The notes: generated by a model not told the origin, from the sequence alone. DNA of 64,000 bases from Caballeronia arvi (GCF_001544695.2 NZ_FCOM02000003.1:124001-188000); one strand, 5' to 3'; counted from the first letter of the stretch, positions 42,558 to 52,594 are shown. Numbers and translations are program-made.

Positions 42558-43511
42558 TCAGGCTTTGCGCGCATCCAGCCATTCGACGATATTGCGCACC
42601 GTATCGCCATAAAACGTGCGATACAACTCCTCCGACACATAACCGATATGCGGCGTCGCTAGCACGTTCGGCAGCGAGCGCAGCGGATCGTTGGCGGCGA
42701 GCGGTTCTTCGTCGTACACGTCGATGGCCGCGCCCGCGAGCTTGCCCGAGCGCAACGCATCGACGAGCGCAGCGCTGTCGACGAGAGGCCCGCGCGATGT
42801 GTTCACGAGACGGCTCGTCGGCTTCATCTGCGCGAGTTCGTTCGCACCGACGAGATGATGCGTGCGCTCACTCAGGCGTAAGTGAATCGAGAGCACGTCG
42901 GAGGTCTTGAAGAGCGTGTCTTTATCGACGAGCTCCACGCCCTTTTCTTCCGCACGCTCGCGTGTGAGGTTCTGGCTCCACGCGATCACGTTCATGCGAA
43001 ACGCGCGGCCGATCACGCCAACCGCCGATCCCACGCGTCCGAGACCGAGCAGCCCGAGCGTCTTGCCGGCCAGTTCCGAACCGAGCGCGGTCTGCCAGCC
43101 GCCGTCTCTGAGCGAGCGGTTTTCGGCGGGAACGTGGCGCATCATCGCGAGAATCAGCGCCCACGTGAACTCGATCGTCGGCGTGGACTGGTAGCCCGTG
43201 TGCCGCACTTCGACGCCGCGTGCGGCTGCCGCATCGAGATCGATCGATGCATTGGCCGCGCCCGTCGACGCGATCAGCTTGAGGTTCGGCAGGCTCTCGA
43301 TGATGTCGCGTGAGAACGGCGTGCGCTCGCGCATCGCGCAGACGATATCGAACGGGCGCAGGCGTTCGAGCAACGCGTCGCGGCCGGCGACGTGATCGTT
43401 GAACACGGTGATGTCGGCGCGCCCGGCAAGCGGCGACCAGTCGGCCATCGAAAGCGCGACGTTCTGATAGTCGTCGAGGACGGCGACTTTGATCGGAGTG
43501 GATGTGGGCAT
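42558..43511 (-). CDS. D-2-hydroxyacid dehydrogenase family protein (NAD-dependent)
   Basis: 317 residues from ATG 43511 (MPTSTPIKVAVLDDYQ). The NAD-binding fingerprint GKTLGLLGLGRVGSAVG, the Arg region NTSRGPLVDSAALVDAL, the Glu in DVYDEEPL and the His in PNVLATPHIGYVSEE form the complete catalytic set. The family includes phosphoglycerate, glyoxylate/hydroxypyruvate and lactate dehydrogenases. It ends one base after the TetR gene end, tail to tail. Confidence 0.9.
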   Translation of the reverse strand: MPTSTPIKVAVLDDYQNVALSMADWSPLAGRADITVFNDHVAGRDALLERLRPFDIVCAMRERTPFSRDIIESLPNLKLIASTGAANASIDLDAAAARGVEVRHTGYQSTPTIEFTWALILAMMRHVPAENRSLRDGGWQTALGSELAGKTLGLLGLGRVGSAVGVIGRAFRMNVIAWSQNLTRERAEEKGVELVDKDTLFKTSDVLSIHLRLSERTHHLVGANELAQMKPTSRLVNTSRGPLVDSAALVDALRSGKLAGAAIDVYDEEPLAANDPLRSLPNVLATPHIGYVSEELYRTFYGDTVRNIVEWLDARKA

Positions 43512-43760
43512 TGGTGATGTCGTTTGTTGTGACGAATGGATCGGGCCGAAGCCATGAGTGTGACGCAATGCGCCGATTCATGTCGCGCAGGTCCGCAGGA
43601 GGTCATCTCGATCTCCCGCAACGCCTTGTGCAGCAAGGCCAAACGGGCGTGACATGACTTGAAATAAGTTGCCGCGGGACTTCGCCCGGACGTTTATTTA
43701 TAGTCACTTCCGTCGCCACTCGAAACGCAACGTGGCCTAAGGAACCGAGAAGGACATCCC

Positions 43761-44861
43761 GTGAAAAACGAATCGACTTTCGCTTCAAACGTCCGCGTTG
43801 CGTCTTCCTCCGACGCGGCTTCCGGCAAGCGCCGCACGCGTCATCTGCTCGTGATCGCAGCGGCGGCTGCCCTCACGCTCTGCAGCAGTTCCGCGTTCGC
43901 CGGCTGGGCGCGCGGCGGCACGGCCTACACGGGCCGCGGCGAATACCAGGGCGCGCACGTCGGCTCGTGCGGCGGCGGCAGCTGCTCGCATGCGGGCGGC
44001 GTCGAAAATCCCTGGGGCCGCGTCGCCACCAACTCGGGCACCGTGACGCGCACCTCCCCGGGTCAGTTCTCCAACTCCGGCACGGCCTACGGCCCGAACG
44101 GCCGCTCCGTGCAGCATGCGGGCGACACGAGCTGCGCAGGCGGCAGCTGCTCGCACACCGGCAGTGCGACCGGCCCGAACGGCAAGACCGCGACCGGCAG
44201 CGATACCGTGACGCGCACGGCACCCGGCCAATACAACTCGTCGGGTTCGGTGACGGGGCCGAACGGCAACACGTCGACGCACTCGGCATCGACGAATTGC
44301 GGCGGCTACACCTGCAACCGCTCCGGCACGGTGAACACGGCGAACGGCGGCACCGTGGCGCATTCGGGCAGCGCGACGAGCGTGGCGCCGGGCGTCGTCA
44401 CTACGTCGGGCACCGCGACGGTCAGCAACGGCTCGCACAGCACGACGGTCGTCGGCGGCGGCAGCACGGTGACATCGAGCACGACGGTCGCGGTCGCGAC
44501 GGCGCCGGTCGTCACGGGTACGACGGTGATCGCGGCGCCTGTGATCGTGCCGCCGCCCCCGCCGCCTTCGACGACCGTGGTGGTCGCTCCGCCGCCGGCT
44601 CCGTCGACGGTCGTGGTCACGCCGCCCCCGCCCTCGTCGACGGTCGTCGTGACGCCGCCCCCGCCGGCGCCCGCGAAGACGGTCTATGTCGCGCCGGTGC
44701 CCGCCAAGACCGTGTATGTCGCGCCGAAGCCGCCTGTGAAGACCGTGTACGTCGCGCCGCCCCCGCCGCCCGTCAAGACCGTCTACGTCGTGCCGCGTCG
44801 CGCGATCTGGGTTCCGGGTCACTTCGTCGGCGCAGTGTGGGTGCCCGCGCACTGGATCTGA
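43761..44861 (+). CDS. Secreted Gly/Ser/Thr- and Pro-rich repeat protein
   Basis: 366 residues from a GTG with AAGGA seven bases upstream. A long signal peptide ends near residue 48 (LLVIAAAAALTLCSSSAFAGWA). The mature part has three units of about 45 residues with paired cysteines (CGGGSCSHAGG, CAGGSCSHTGS, CGGYTCNRSGT). A Val/Thr-rich stretch follows, then proline blocks (PPPPPP) with at least five TVYVAP/TVVVTP repeats. The C-terminus RRAIWVPGHFVGAVWVPAHWI matches WVPGHW-type tails of cell-surface proteins. Role unknown, probably cell envelope. Confidence 0.8.
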   Translation: MKNESTFASNVRVASSSDAASGKRRTRHLLVIAAAAALTLCSSSAFAGWARGGTAYTGRGEYQGAHVGSCGGGSCSHAGGVENPWGRVATNSGTVTRTSPGQFSNSGTAYGPNGRSVQHAGDTSCAGGSCSHTGSATGPNGKTATGSDTVTRTAPGQYNSSGSVTGPNGNTSTHSASTNCGGYTCNRSGTVNTANGGTVAHSGSATSVAPGVVTTSGTATVSNGSHSTTVVGGGSTVTSSTTVAVATAPVVTGTTVIAAPVIVPPPPPPSTTVVVAPPPAPSTVVVTPPPPSSTVVVTPPPPAPAKTVYVAPVPAKTVYVAPKPPVKTVYVAPPPPPVKTVYVVPRRAIWVPGHFVGAVWVPAHWI

Positions 44862-44880
44862 ACGCGCATCATCGGAACCG

Positions 44881-44914
44881 AAAGGCCGGCCGCATGCGCT
44901 CCGGCCTTGTCGTT
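44881..44914 (+). terminator. Probable intrinsic terminator after the repeat protein
   Basis: AAGGCCGG and CCGGCCTT pair over eight bases around an 11-base loop and are followed by TGTCGTTTC. The T tract is poor, so efficiency is uncertain. Confidence 0.6.
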
Positions 44915-45032
44915 TCATCGGCATACGGCGTTACACTGCAAGTCAACGCGGCTTCCGGCACAGGCACGACATGCTCCATGTCTTTCGCGACACGCAGGCA
45001 GTCAAGACCATCCGCTCATGACGAGGGACCGC

Positions 45033-46373
45033 ATGAAGCGTCCGCATCTGCCTCGCGATCATGCCAAAGGCGTCCTGCACGACATCACGTGGACCGCCGG
45101 TCCTGTGGTGCTGATCATTGCGATCGTCGTCGCGCTCGTCTACTGGCTCGTCGATCCCGCGCCGCCCAGGACCATCACGATGAGCGCGGGACAGACCGAC
45201 AGCTCGTTCTATGTGATCTCTCAGGAATACGCGAAGATCCTCGCGCGCAATGGCATCACGTTGAAGGTGCTGCCTTCCGATGGCTCGGTGCAGAACCTGG
45301 AACGCCTGCTCGATCCGAAACAGCATGTCGATCTCGCGCTCGTGCAGGGCGGCATCGCGACGAAGGAACAGGCGTCGCAACTGATGTCGCTCGGAAGCGT
45401 GTCGTATGTGCCGCTCGTCGTGTTCTATCGCGGCAAGGCGCTCACGCTGCTGTCGCAACTCGAAGGCAAGCGCATCGCGATAGGCCGCGAGGGCAGCGGC
45501 ACGCGCATGCTGTCGTTGAAGCTACTGGCGGCGAACGGCATCTATCCGGGCAATGAAACGCAACTGCTTCCGACCGATGGCCTGCAAGCCGCGACCCAGC
45601 TCGTCAGCAACGAAGCCGATGCCGTGTTTCTGTCCGGCGATTCGGCCACGCGCGGCCTGATGCTGCGCCTGCTGCGCGTGCCCGGCATCTCGGCGATGGA
45701 CTTCAAGGAGGCGCAAGCCTACACGCGCCTTTTCCCGTATCTCGACGAGATCGAGTTGCCGCCCGGCGTGCTCGATCTAGGCCGGCGCATTCCGCCGGAG
45801 ACGGTGCATCTGATCAGCCCGACGGTCGAGCTGGTCGCGCGGCCGAGCCTGCATCCGGCGCTGTCCGATCTGCTCATCGAGGCCGCGCAGGAAGTGCACG
45901 GCACGGCCGGCCTGCTGCAACGCGCGGGACAGTTTCCGACGCCTGTCGCGCACGAGTTTCCGATCAGCGAAGACGCGAGCCGTTATTACCGCTCGGGCAA
46001 GAGCTTCCTGTATCGCATGCTGCCGTTCTGGCTTGCGAACATCGCGGATCGTGCGCTCTTGCTGCTGCTGCCCGTCGCGGTGCTGATCTTTCCGGCGCTG
46101 CGTGTCGTGCCCGCGATGTATCGATGGCGCGTGCGCTCGCGCATCTATCGCTATTACGGCGCGCTCATCGCGGTGGAACGCAGCGCCATGCGCGTCACGA
46201 ACGAAGAGGAGCGGCGCGCGCTGCTCGTCGAGCTCGACTACATCGAAGAATCGCTCGACACGCTCAGGCTTCCGCTCGCCCATGCCGATGCGCTCTACGT
46301 CCTGCGTGAACACGTCAGTTTCGTGCGGGCGCGCTTGCGTGAAGGCTCGCGTCGCGAGAAGAGCATGGCTTAG
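45033..46373 (+). CDS. TAXI-family (TRAP-type) solute-binding protein, membrane anchored
   Basis: 446 residues from ATG 45033, with GAGGGA five bases upstream. An N-terminal helix (about 21-42) anchors the chain. A TAXI domain (about 50-310) begins TITMSAGQTDSSFYVISQEYAKIL and contains LVQGGIATKEQ and GREGSGTRMLSLKLL. A second helix (about 340-362, ALLLLLPVAVLIFPALRVV) and a cytoplasmic helical tail follow. No TRAP permease lies nearby. Plain TAXI proteins are free periplasmic proteins of about 320 residues, so this longer, doubly anchored form may be a sensor or scaffold. Confidence 0.85.
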   Translation: MKRPHLPRDHAKGVLHDITWTAGPVVLIIAIVVALVYWLVDPAPPRTITMSAGQTDSSFYVISQEYAKILARNGITLKVLPSDGSVQNLERLLDPKQHVDLALVQGGIATKEQASQLMSLGSVSYVPLVVFYRGKALTLLSQLEGKRIAIGREGSGTRMLSLKLLAANGIYPGNETQLLPTDGLQAATQLVSNEADAVFLSGDSATRGLMLRLLRVPGISAMDFKEAQAYTRLFPYLDEIELPPGVLDLGRRIPPETVHLISPTVELVARPSLHPALSDLLIEAAQEVHGTAGLLQRAGQFPTPVAHEFPISEDASRYYRSGKSFLYRMLPFWLANIADRALLLLLPVAVLIFPALRVVPAMYRWRVRSRIYRYYGALIAVERSAMRVTNEEERRALLVELDYIEESLDTLRLPLAHADALYVLREHVSFVRARLREGSRREKSMA

Positions 46374-46402
46374 CGCCGCACGTGCTGCACGGAGGGCACA
46401 CG

Positions 46403-47956
46403 ATGAAACTTCGTAGCTGGTTCATTGCATTCACGCTGCTGATGACGGCTTGCGCGAGCCTGCCCCCGCAAAGCGGACGCATAGAGACTCACGCCCTGCC
46501 CGATACCGCGAGCACGCGCCTCGGCATGATGTTCTCGTCGAGCGAAGCCGCGCATCCCGGCGACAACGCGTTTCACTTGCTCGTCGACGGCACGGACGCG
46601 CTCGTCGCACGTGTGATCCTGAGCGAGCGCGCGGAACGCACGCTCGATCTCCAGTACTACATCTGGCATAGCGATCTGACAGGCCGCGAAATGGCCGCAT
46701 CGATCATGCGTGCCGCCGATCGCGGCGTGCGCGTGCGTCTCTTGCTAGACGATCTCGGCACCAATGCCGACGATCAGTTCCTGCTCGCGCTCGCATCGCA
46801 TCCGAACGTGCAAGTGCGTCTCTTCAATCCGGTCGCGAGCCGCACGTTCAAGACACTCGGCTCCGCGGTCGAGTTCTTTCGCGTGAACCGGCGCATGCAC
46901 AACAAGGCGTTCATCGCGGACAACGAGGCTGCGATTCTGGGCGGACGCAATATCGGCGACGAATACTTCGGCGCGTCGAGCACGGTCTCGTTCGGCGATC
47001 TCGATGTGCTCGTGCATGGGCCCGTGGTGCGCGAGGTATCTACCGCATTCGACTTGTACTGGAACTCGGATGCGGCGTATCCGATCGAGAATCTGATGGG
47101 ACGTCATGCCGATCCCGACGCGCTCGCGGACTATCGCAAGAAGCTCGATGCGTACCTGTTGTCGGAGCAGCACTCGCCTTATGTCGCGCAAGTGCGCGAG
47201 CGCCTCGCCGATGTGATTCAGGCGCACGACACCGCATTCTCGTGGGGCAAGGCGACGCTCCTCTACGACGATCCCGCGAAGATCACGCGCGCGCCCGGCG
47301 ACACCGAAGGGCATCTGATGTCGCAATTCAGGGCCCTGAATCTCGCGCCCGAGAAGGACATGCTGATCGTGTCGCCTTACTTCGTGCCGCGCAAGGAAGG
47401 CGTGCAATGGATGCGCTCGATGACATCGCGTGGTGTACGCGTCACCGTGCTCACCAATTCGCTCGCCGCCACGGATGTCGCTGCGGTGCATGCGGGCTAT
47501 CAGCGCTATCGCAAGGATATGCTCGAAGCGGGGGTGATCCTGTATGAGCTGAAGCCCATTGCTTCGGCCGATGGCGACAAGACCACGAAGAAGTCGACGT
47601 TCGGATCATCGAAGGCGTCGCTGCATGCGAAGACTTATGTGTTCGATCGCAAGCGCATCTTCATCGGCTCGATGAATCTCGATCCGCGCTCGGTCGAGTT
47701 GAACACGGAGATCGGCGTGTATTGCGAGAGCGAGGCCGCGGCCGTGCAGGTGGCGGATGGCCTCGGGGCAAATCTCGATCGCATTGCGTGGCGTGTCGAA
47801 CTGCGCGATGACGGCAATGGCCGCACGCGCATGGTGTGGATCGATACGGCCGCAAACGGCGACACGACCGTGCTCGACAAGGAGCCGGGCGTGTCGGCGC
47901 TCAAGCGCGCGGGCATCTGGATGCTCGGCCTTTTACCGATCGAATCGCAGTTGTGA
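46403..47956 (+). CDS. Phospholipase D / cardiolipin synthase-like lipoprotein
   Basis: 517 residues. GGAGGG lies six bases before ATG 46403. A lipobox (LLMTAC, Cys about 16) makes it a lipoprotein. Two HKD motifs are intact: RMHNKAFIAD with H166 and SLHAKTYVFD with H408, each followed by GGRN or GSMNLDPRS. This class transfers phosphatidyl groups (ClsC-type) or hydrolyses phosphodiesters. It follows the TAXI gene by 29 bases, suggesting cotranscription. Confidence 0.9.
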   Translation: MKLRSWFIAFTLLMTACASLPPQSGRIETHALPDTASTRLGMMFSSSEAAHPGDNAFHLLVDGTDALVARVILSERAERTLDLQYYIWHSDLTGREMAASIMRAADRGVRVRLLLDDLGTNADDQFLLALASHPNVQVRLFNPVASRTFKTLGSAVEFFRVNRRMHNKAFIADNEAAILGGRNIGDEYFGASSTVSFGDLDVLVHGPVVREVSTAFDLYWNSDAAYPIENLMGRHADPDALADYRKKLDAYLLSEQHSPYVAQVRERLADVIQAHDTAFSWGKATLLYDDPAKITRAPGDTEGHLMSQFRALNLAPEKDMLIVSPYFVPRKEGVQWMRSMTSRGVRVTVLTNSLAATDVAAVHAGYQRYRKDMLEAGVILYELKPIASADGDKTTKKSTFGSSKASLHAKTYVFDRKRIFIGSMNLDPRSVELNTEIGVYCESEAAAVQVADGLGANLDRIAWRVELRDDGNGRTRMVWIDTAANGDTTVLDKEPGVSALKRAGIWMLGLLPIESQL

Positions 47957-47986
47957 GCCGCGCGCCTGCCTGCGTTCAATGCGGCA

Positions 47987-48964
47987 TCACTTGAAACCCG
48001 AAACCGCATGCGGCACATACGGCGCTTCGAGCTGCGCGATCTCCTCCGCCGTGAGATTCAGCGAGAGCGCCGCGACCGCATCGCTCAGATGATTCGGCTT
48101 CGATGCACCGACGATCGGCGCAGTGACCGGCGCCTTCTGCGCGACCCACGCGAGCGCGACCTGTGCACGCGGCACGCCGCGCGCCTGCGCCACTGCGGCG
48201 ACGGCTTCGACCACGGCGCGATCCGCGTCGTCGGTACGATACAGCGTGCTGCCGAAGGCGTCGGATTCCTGTCGCGCGCTCGTCGTATCCCAGTCGCGCG
48301 TGAGACGGCCGCGCGCGAGCGGGCTCCACGGCAGCATGCCGATGCGCTGATCCTTGCACAGCGGCATCATCTCGCGTTCTTCCTCGCGATACAGCAGATT
48401 CAGATGGTTCTGCATCGTCTTGAACTCGGTCCAGCCATTCGCGCGCGACGTGTAAAGCGCCTTGCTGAACTGCCACGCATACATCGACGATGCGCCGATA
48501 TACCGCGCCTTGCCCGCCTTCACGACATCATGCAGCGCTTCGAGCGTTTCCTCGATCGGCGTTTTGTAATCCCAGCGATGAATCTGGTACAGATCGACGT
48601 AATCGGTGCCGAGACGCTTCAGGCTGTTATCGATTTCATTGAAGATCGCCTTGCGTGAGAGTCCCGCGCCGTTCGGGCCGGGACGCATGCGATTGAACAC
48701 CTTCGTCGCGATCACGATGTCGTCGCGCTTCGTGAAATCGCGCAACGCACGGCCGACGATTTCCTCCGATGTGCCGTCTGAATAGGTGTTGGCCGTGTCG
48801 AAGAAATTGATCCCCGCTTCGAGCGCCTGCCTGATGAGCGGACGGCTCTTTTCCTCGTCGAGCGTCCAGGGATGCGTGCCGCGATCGGACGCGCCATAGG
48901 TCATGCAGCCAAGACACAAACGCGACACGTCGAGACCGGTCGAGCCGAGTTTCACGTAGTCCAT
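47987..48964 (-). CDS. Aldo/keto reductase
   Basis: 325 residues from ATG 48964; AAGGAGAT lies eight bases upstream. The (beta/alpha)8 NADPH-dependent family is shown by the catalytic set: FDTANTYSDGTSEEIVG (Asp, Tyr), IATKVF (Lys) and LYQIHRWD (His). The phosphate-binding end IVGASKPNHL is also present. It is close to the YajO/YakC subgroup that reduces small aldehydes and ketones. Converges on the phospholipase gene with 30 bases between stops. Confidence 0.9.
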   Translation of the reverse strand: MDYVKLGSTGLDVSRLCLGCMTYGASDRGTHPWTLDEEKSRPLIRQALEAGINFFDTANTYSDGTSEEIVGRALRDFTKRDDIVIATKVFNRMRPGPNGAGLSRKAIFNEIDNSLKRLGTDYVDLYQIHRWDYKTPIEETLEALHDVVKAGKARYIGASSMYAWQFSKALYTSRANGWTEFKTMQNHLNLLYREEEREMMPLCKDQRIGMLPWSPLARGRLTRDWDTTSARQESDAFGSTLYRTDDADRAVVEAVAAVAQARGVPRAQVALAWVAQKAPVTAPIVGASKPNHLSDAVAALSLNLTAEEIAQLEAPYVPHAVSGFK

Positions 48965-49062
48965 CGGGTGGATCTCCTTGCAGAATGAAAGGGCATGCGC
49001 TCGCGCATGAGCGACCAAACCCTGAACATTAACGCAGGATCGCGCGGCGCGCTGTGTGACGT

Positions 49063-49959
49063 TCAAAGCGCCAGCACATTCACCGCCACATCCACATGAT
49101 GCGCGCCACCCCCGAGAATCATCCCCCGCAACAATGACACATCGCTGTAATCGCGCCCCGTCGCGAGCGTCACGTGATCGAGATCGGCGAGCACGTCATT
49201 GGTCGGATCGAGATCGATCCATCCGCTTTGCGGGCAATGCACCGACACCCACGCATGCGATGCATCCGCGCCGATCAGACGCGCATGCCCCGGCGGCGGA
49301 TCGTTGCGCAAATAGCCGCTCACATAACGCGCCGGCAATCCAAGCGCACGCAGACAACCGATCATCACCTGCGAGAAATCCTGACACACACCATGACGCA
49401 GATCGAACGCGCGCGACGCGGGCGTATCGAATGTGGTGGCCGAAGGCCGATATTCGAAGTCCGCGTGAATGCGATGCATCAGATCGATCGCGCCCGCAAC
49501 GAGCGGCGCGCCGGCGTCGAAGCTCGACTGCGCATAGTCGCGCAAATCATGATCGAGCGAAACGTTGGGCGATGCATAACAAAACTCGCTTTCCGGATGA
49601 AACGATCCGCCCGCACGATAGCGCAGCCGTTGCGCGACTTCTTCCCAGGGCGGCGTCGCGCCGGCGTCGAGCGAACGCCAGCGCGGGGTCAGACGCACCG
49701 TGGTTTCGCTCGTCATCGAGAGGCGTTCATGCGGTGCATCGAGCGAAAAGTACAGCACGTCGTTGCCGAATGCATCGACTCGGCTATGCACATACGACGG
49801 CACCGGCTCGATGCGTTCCGTATGCGAGATCACCTGCTGCCACGGACAATGCAGCGGACGGATGGTCGCGAGATGCTGCGCTATCTCGACGGGCGTCGAA
49901 TAGCGATACGTCGTGCGATGCGTGACCGCGAGCACGGTGTTGTTTGCACCCGTAATCAT
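49063..49959 (-). CDS. Transglutaminase-like cysteine peptidase/amidase family protein
   Basis: 298 residues. An N-terminal beta domain (THRTTYRYSTPVEIAQHLATIRP) precedes the papain-like transglutaminase core. Catalytic triad: Cys192 in RHGVCQDFSQ, His235 in DASHAW and Asp251 in DLDPTN. It is the third gene of a leftward trio, 10 bases after the ATP-grasp/alpha-E gene. In these widespread loci the transglutaminase is predicted to cut or join peptide bonds on a peptide made or tagged by the ATP-grasp enzyme; no substrate is established. Confidence 0.9.
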   Translation of the reverse strand: MITGANNTVLAVTHRTTYRYSTPVEIAQHLATIRPLHCPWQQVISHTERIEPVPSYVHSRVDAFGNDVLYFSLDAPHERLSMTSETTVRLTPRWRSLDAGATPPWEEVAQRLRYRAGGSFHPESEFCYASPNVSLDHDLRDYAQSSFDAGAPLVAGAIDLMHRIHADFEYRPSATTFDTPASRAFDLRHGVCQDFSQVMIGCLRALGLPARYVSGYLRNDPPPGHARLIGADASHAWVSVHCPQSGWIDLDPTNDVLADLDHVTLATGRDYSDVSLLRGMILGGGAHHVDVAVNVLAL

Positions 49960-49969
49960 TTCGTCATCC

Positions 49970-52594
49970 TCATGACGTCACCTGCGCGGCCAGCGTGTTC
50001 GCATGGCTGAAATAGCGCGCGCTCACTTCGTTCGATGCCGCGCCGACCGTTGCGACGAGTCTGTCGCATAGCGCGATCAGCGCGTCGCAACGGCCATCTT
50101 CGCGTGTTTCACAAAGCGCGGTGAGGTCCGGCAACGCATCGGCGTGAACGAGCAGATCCGCGAAACGCATCGCTTGCGCGCGGCGCGCGCCGCCCGCTGC
50201 CGCCGCGATCTCGTCGAGTTTCGTGCGCAGTCGTGCGTACACGCCATAGAGTCCGCGCGGATTGGTTTGATCGACCACGATCAAATCGATCAGCGCGGGC
50301 ACTTCGAGTCTGCCGGGATATAGCGACCGATATGTGAGCGTGCTGTCGAAGAGCTGCAATAACAAGTCGAAGGCCGCGGGCGATGCGAGCGTGCCGCGCT
50401 CCGCAACGACGCGCAGAAACGTCGCCATCGTCGAGACACGTTCGATATGCCGGCCGATGAACAGGAGCCGCCACGCTTCGTCGCGCGTCATGCGATCGCC
50501 CTGCGCGCCGCTGATCGCGCACAGTTGCGTCGCGAGATGTTCGAGCGCGCCCGCAAGCATCAGGCGATCGTAATCGCGGCCGATGCGGACCACGCCTTCC
50601 ACTTCGGCATCGGCGAATGCGACGCGTGCGAGTGCATCGCGGAAGTCGTTGCGCGACGCGAGGATCGTGCGCCAGTGATCCGTCGACAGACGGTCGCGTA
50701 TCTCGCCGCTTGCACGCGCCTGATCCGCGAGATTGCCGCCGATGCTCGTCGCCCAGCTCGATTCCGGCAGCCCCGCGACGAGCGCGCGCTCGAACGCTTG
50801 CGGCGTGGCGTTCGCGAGCTTGTCGGCCGATGGAATCAGTCCGCATTGCGATGCGAGTTCGGTGAGCGTCGGAAAGAGCGCCTCGGCGTCGCTGCCATCG
50901 AGCATGCCGAGCAGGAGTCGACACAAGCGCACGTTGTTTTCGGCGCGCTCTCCATAGCGTCCTGCCCAGAAGAGATTTTCTGCGGCGCGGCTCGATACGG
51001 TCCGATGCTTGCGCAAATCGCCGGGCTTCATCGGCGCAGGGCGCAACGATACGCCGGCCCCGGGCTGACTCGACATCACCCAGGTATCGACGCTGCTGCC
51101 GCCGAATTGCATCGACACCGTCGCTCGCTTGTCGGCTGCGAGCCGTGTGAAGCCGCCGGGCAGCACGCTCCAGCTTCCGTCGATGTTGGCGATCGCATAC
51201 GCGCGCAACACGCAGGGACGCGAGCCGAGCGCACCGTCATGAAAACGCGGCGTCGTGGAAAAGGGCAGATTCTCCTGCACCGTGAAAACATCCGGCGCAC
51301 GTTCGATGCGCTCACGCCATGCCGCGAGTTCCTGCACGCCCGCATCGATGCCCGGCGCCTGATCGGCTTGCGCGCCCGGCCATGTCGGCGCGATGAGCGC
51401 GCTGTCGAGACGCTCGAAGGCTTCGCGGCGCGCGGCTTCTTCGCCGCACCACCATGTCGGCACGGTCGGCAGTTCGAGCACTTCATCGAGCAATGTCTTT
51501 GCAAGGCCCGGCAAGAACGCATTGAGCGCGGGCGATTCGGTGAAGCCCGCGCCCGGCACGTTCGACACCATCACGTTGCCCGCGCGCATCACCTGCAGAA
51601 GACCCGGCACGCCGATGGTCGAATCAGCGCGCAATTCGACGGGATCGCAGAACGCATCGTCGAGACGCCGCAACACCGCATGCACGCGCGACAGGCCAGC
51701 CAATGTCTTCAGATAGAGCTTGTCGTGACGCACCGTGAGATCCTTGCCTTCGACGAGCGTCACGCCGAGATAGCGCGCAAGAAACACATGCTCGAACCAC
51801 GTTTCGCTGAACGGGCCGGGACTCAGCAACGCGATATGCGGCGCATCGCCCGATGTATCGCTACGGCCGCCTTCGTCATCGCGCATCGTTTCACGCGCGC
51901 CTTGCGCGATGGTCGCGATGAGTTGCGAATAGATCGGCGCGAGACGGCTCACACGCATCGCGCGAAACGGATCGGAGAAAAGGCTCGCGACGATCAGGCG
52001 GTTTTCGAGCACATAGCCGAGCCCCGAAGGCACTTCCGTGCGATGCGCGATGACCGTCCATGCACCCGATGGCGCACGCGCGAGATCCACCGCGACGATC
52101 TGCAGGAAGCGGCCGAAGGCAGGCATGAAACCTTTCATCGCGCGCAGATAGCCGGGATGCCCGAACACAAGCGCGCTCGGCAACAGTCCGCGATGCAGCA
52201 GTGTCTGCGGACCATAGATGTCGGCGACGATCGCTTCCATCAGCCGCGCCCGCTGCGCGACGCCGCGCTCGATCACCGCCCACTCGTCTTCGTCGATGAT
52301 GAGCGGCAGGAGATCGAGCGACCACGCACGCGGCTTGCCGTTATCGGCATAGACGTTGTACGTGATGTCGTTGTCGCGCACTTGCTGTGCGACGGCGGCC
52401 ACGCCATCGCCAAGGCGCGCGATGCCCTGCTCGCCGAGCAGCTCGAAGAAGTGCCGCCAGGGCTCGCGCAACTGGCCCGATGGATCGCGCAGCTCGTCCC
52501 AATGTCCCTCGCGCGCCGGCAGCGTGCGCAGCAGAGCGAGCGCATCGATGCGTGCCGCCGCGATGTCGAAGGGCAAGGTCGATTGATAAGCCAA
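49970..52594 (-). CDS. Circularly permuted ATP-grasp fused to alpha-E domain
   Basis: 874 residues. The N-terminal part (about 1-490) is a circularly permuted ATP-grasp domain: SLDLLPLIIDEDEW, HRTEVPSGLGYVLENRLIVASLFSD, LLSPGPFSETWFEHVFLARYLGV, and RRLDDAFCDPVELRADSTIGVPGL. The C-terminal part (about 545-860) is the all-helical alpha-E domain (SRAAENLFWAGRYGERAENNVRLCRLLL). In the neighbouring set the two domains are separate genes. ATP-grasp enzymes of this type are predicted amide-bond ligases. The start is a TTG at 52594, 36 bases after the previous gene; a weak GGGAC is its only ribosome site. Confidence 0.88.
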   Translation of the reverse strand: MAYQSTLPFDIAAARIDALALLRTLPAREGHWDELRDPSGQLREPWRHFFELLGEQGIARLGDGVAAVAQQVRDNDITYNVYADNGKPRAWSLDLLPLIIDEDEWAVIERGVAQRARLMEAIVADIYGPQTLLHRGLLPSALVFGHPGYLRAMKGFMPAFGRFLQIVAVDLARAPSGAWTVIAHRTEVPSGLGYVLENRLIVASLFSDPFRAMRVSRLAPIYSQLIATIAQGARETMRDDEGGRSDTSGDAPHIALLSPGPFSETWFEHVFLARYLGVTLVEGKDLTVRHDKLYLKTLAGLSRVHAVLRRLDDAFCDPVELRADSTIGVPGLLQVMRAGNVMVSNVPGAGFTESPALNAFLPGLAKTLLDEVLELPTVPTWWCGEEAARREAFERLDSALIAPTWPGAQADQAPGIDAGVQELAAWRERIERAPDVFTVQENLPFSTTPRFHDGALGSRPCVLRAYAIANIDGSWSVLPGGFTRLAADKRATVSMQFGGSSVDTWVMSSQPGAGVSLRPAPMKPGDLRKHRTVSSRAAENLFWAGRYGERAENNVRLCRLLLGMLDGSDAEALFPTLTELASQCGLIPSADKLANATPQAFERALVAGLPESSWATSIGGNLADQARASGEIRDRLSTDHWRTILASRNDFRDALARVAFADAEVEGVVRIGRDYDRLMLAGALEHLATQLCAISGAQGDRMTRDEAWRLLFIGRHIERVSTMATFLRVVAERGTLASPAAFDLLLQLFDSTLTYRSLYPGRLEVPALIDLIVVDQTNPRGLYGVYARLRTKLDEIAAAAGGARRAQAMRFADLLVHADALPDLTALCETREDGRCDALIALCDRLVATVGAASNEVSARYFSHANTLAAQVTS

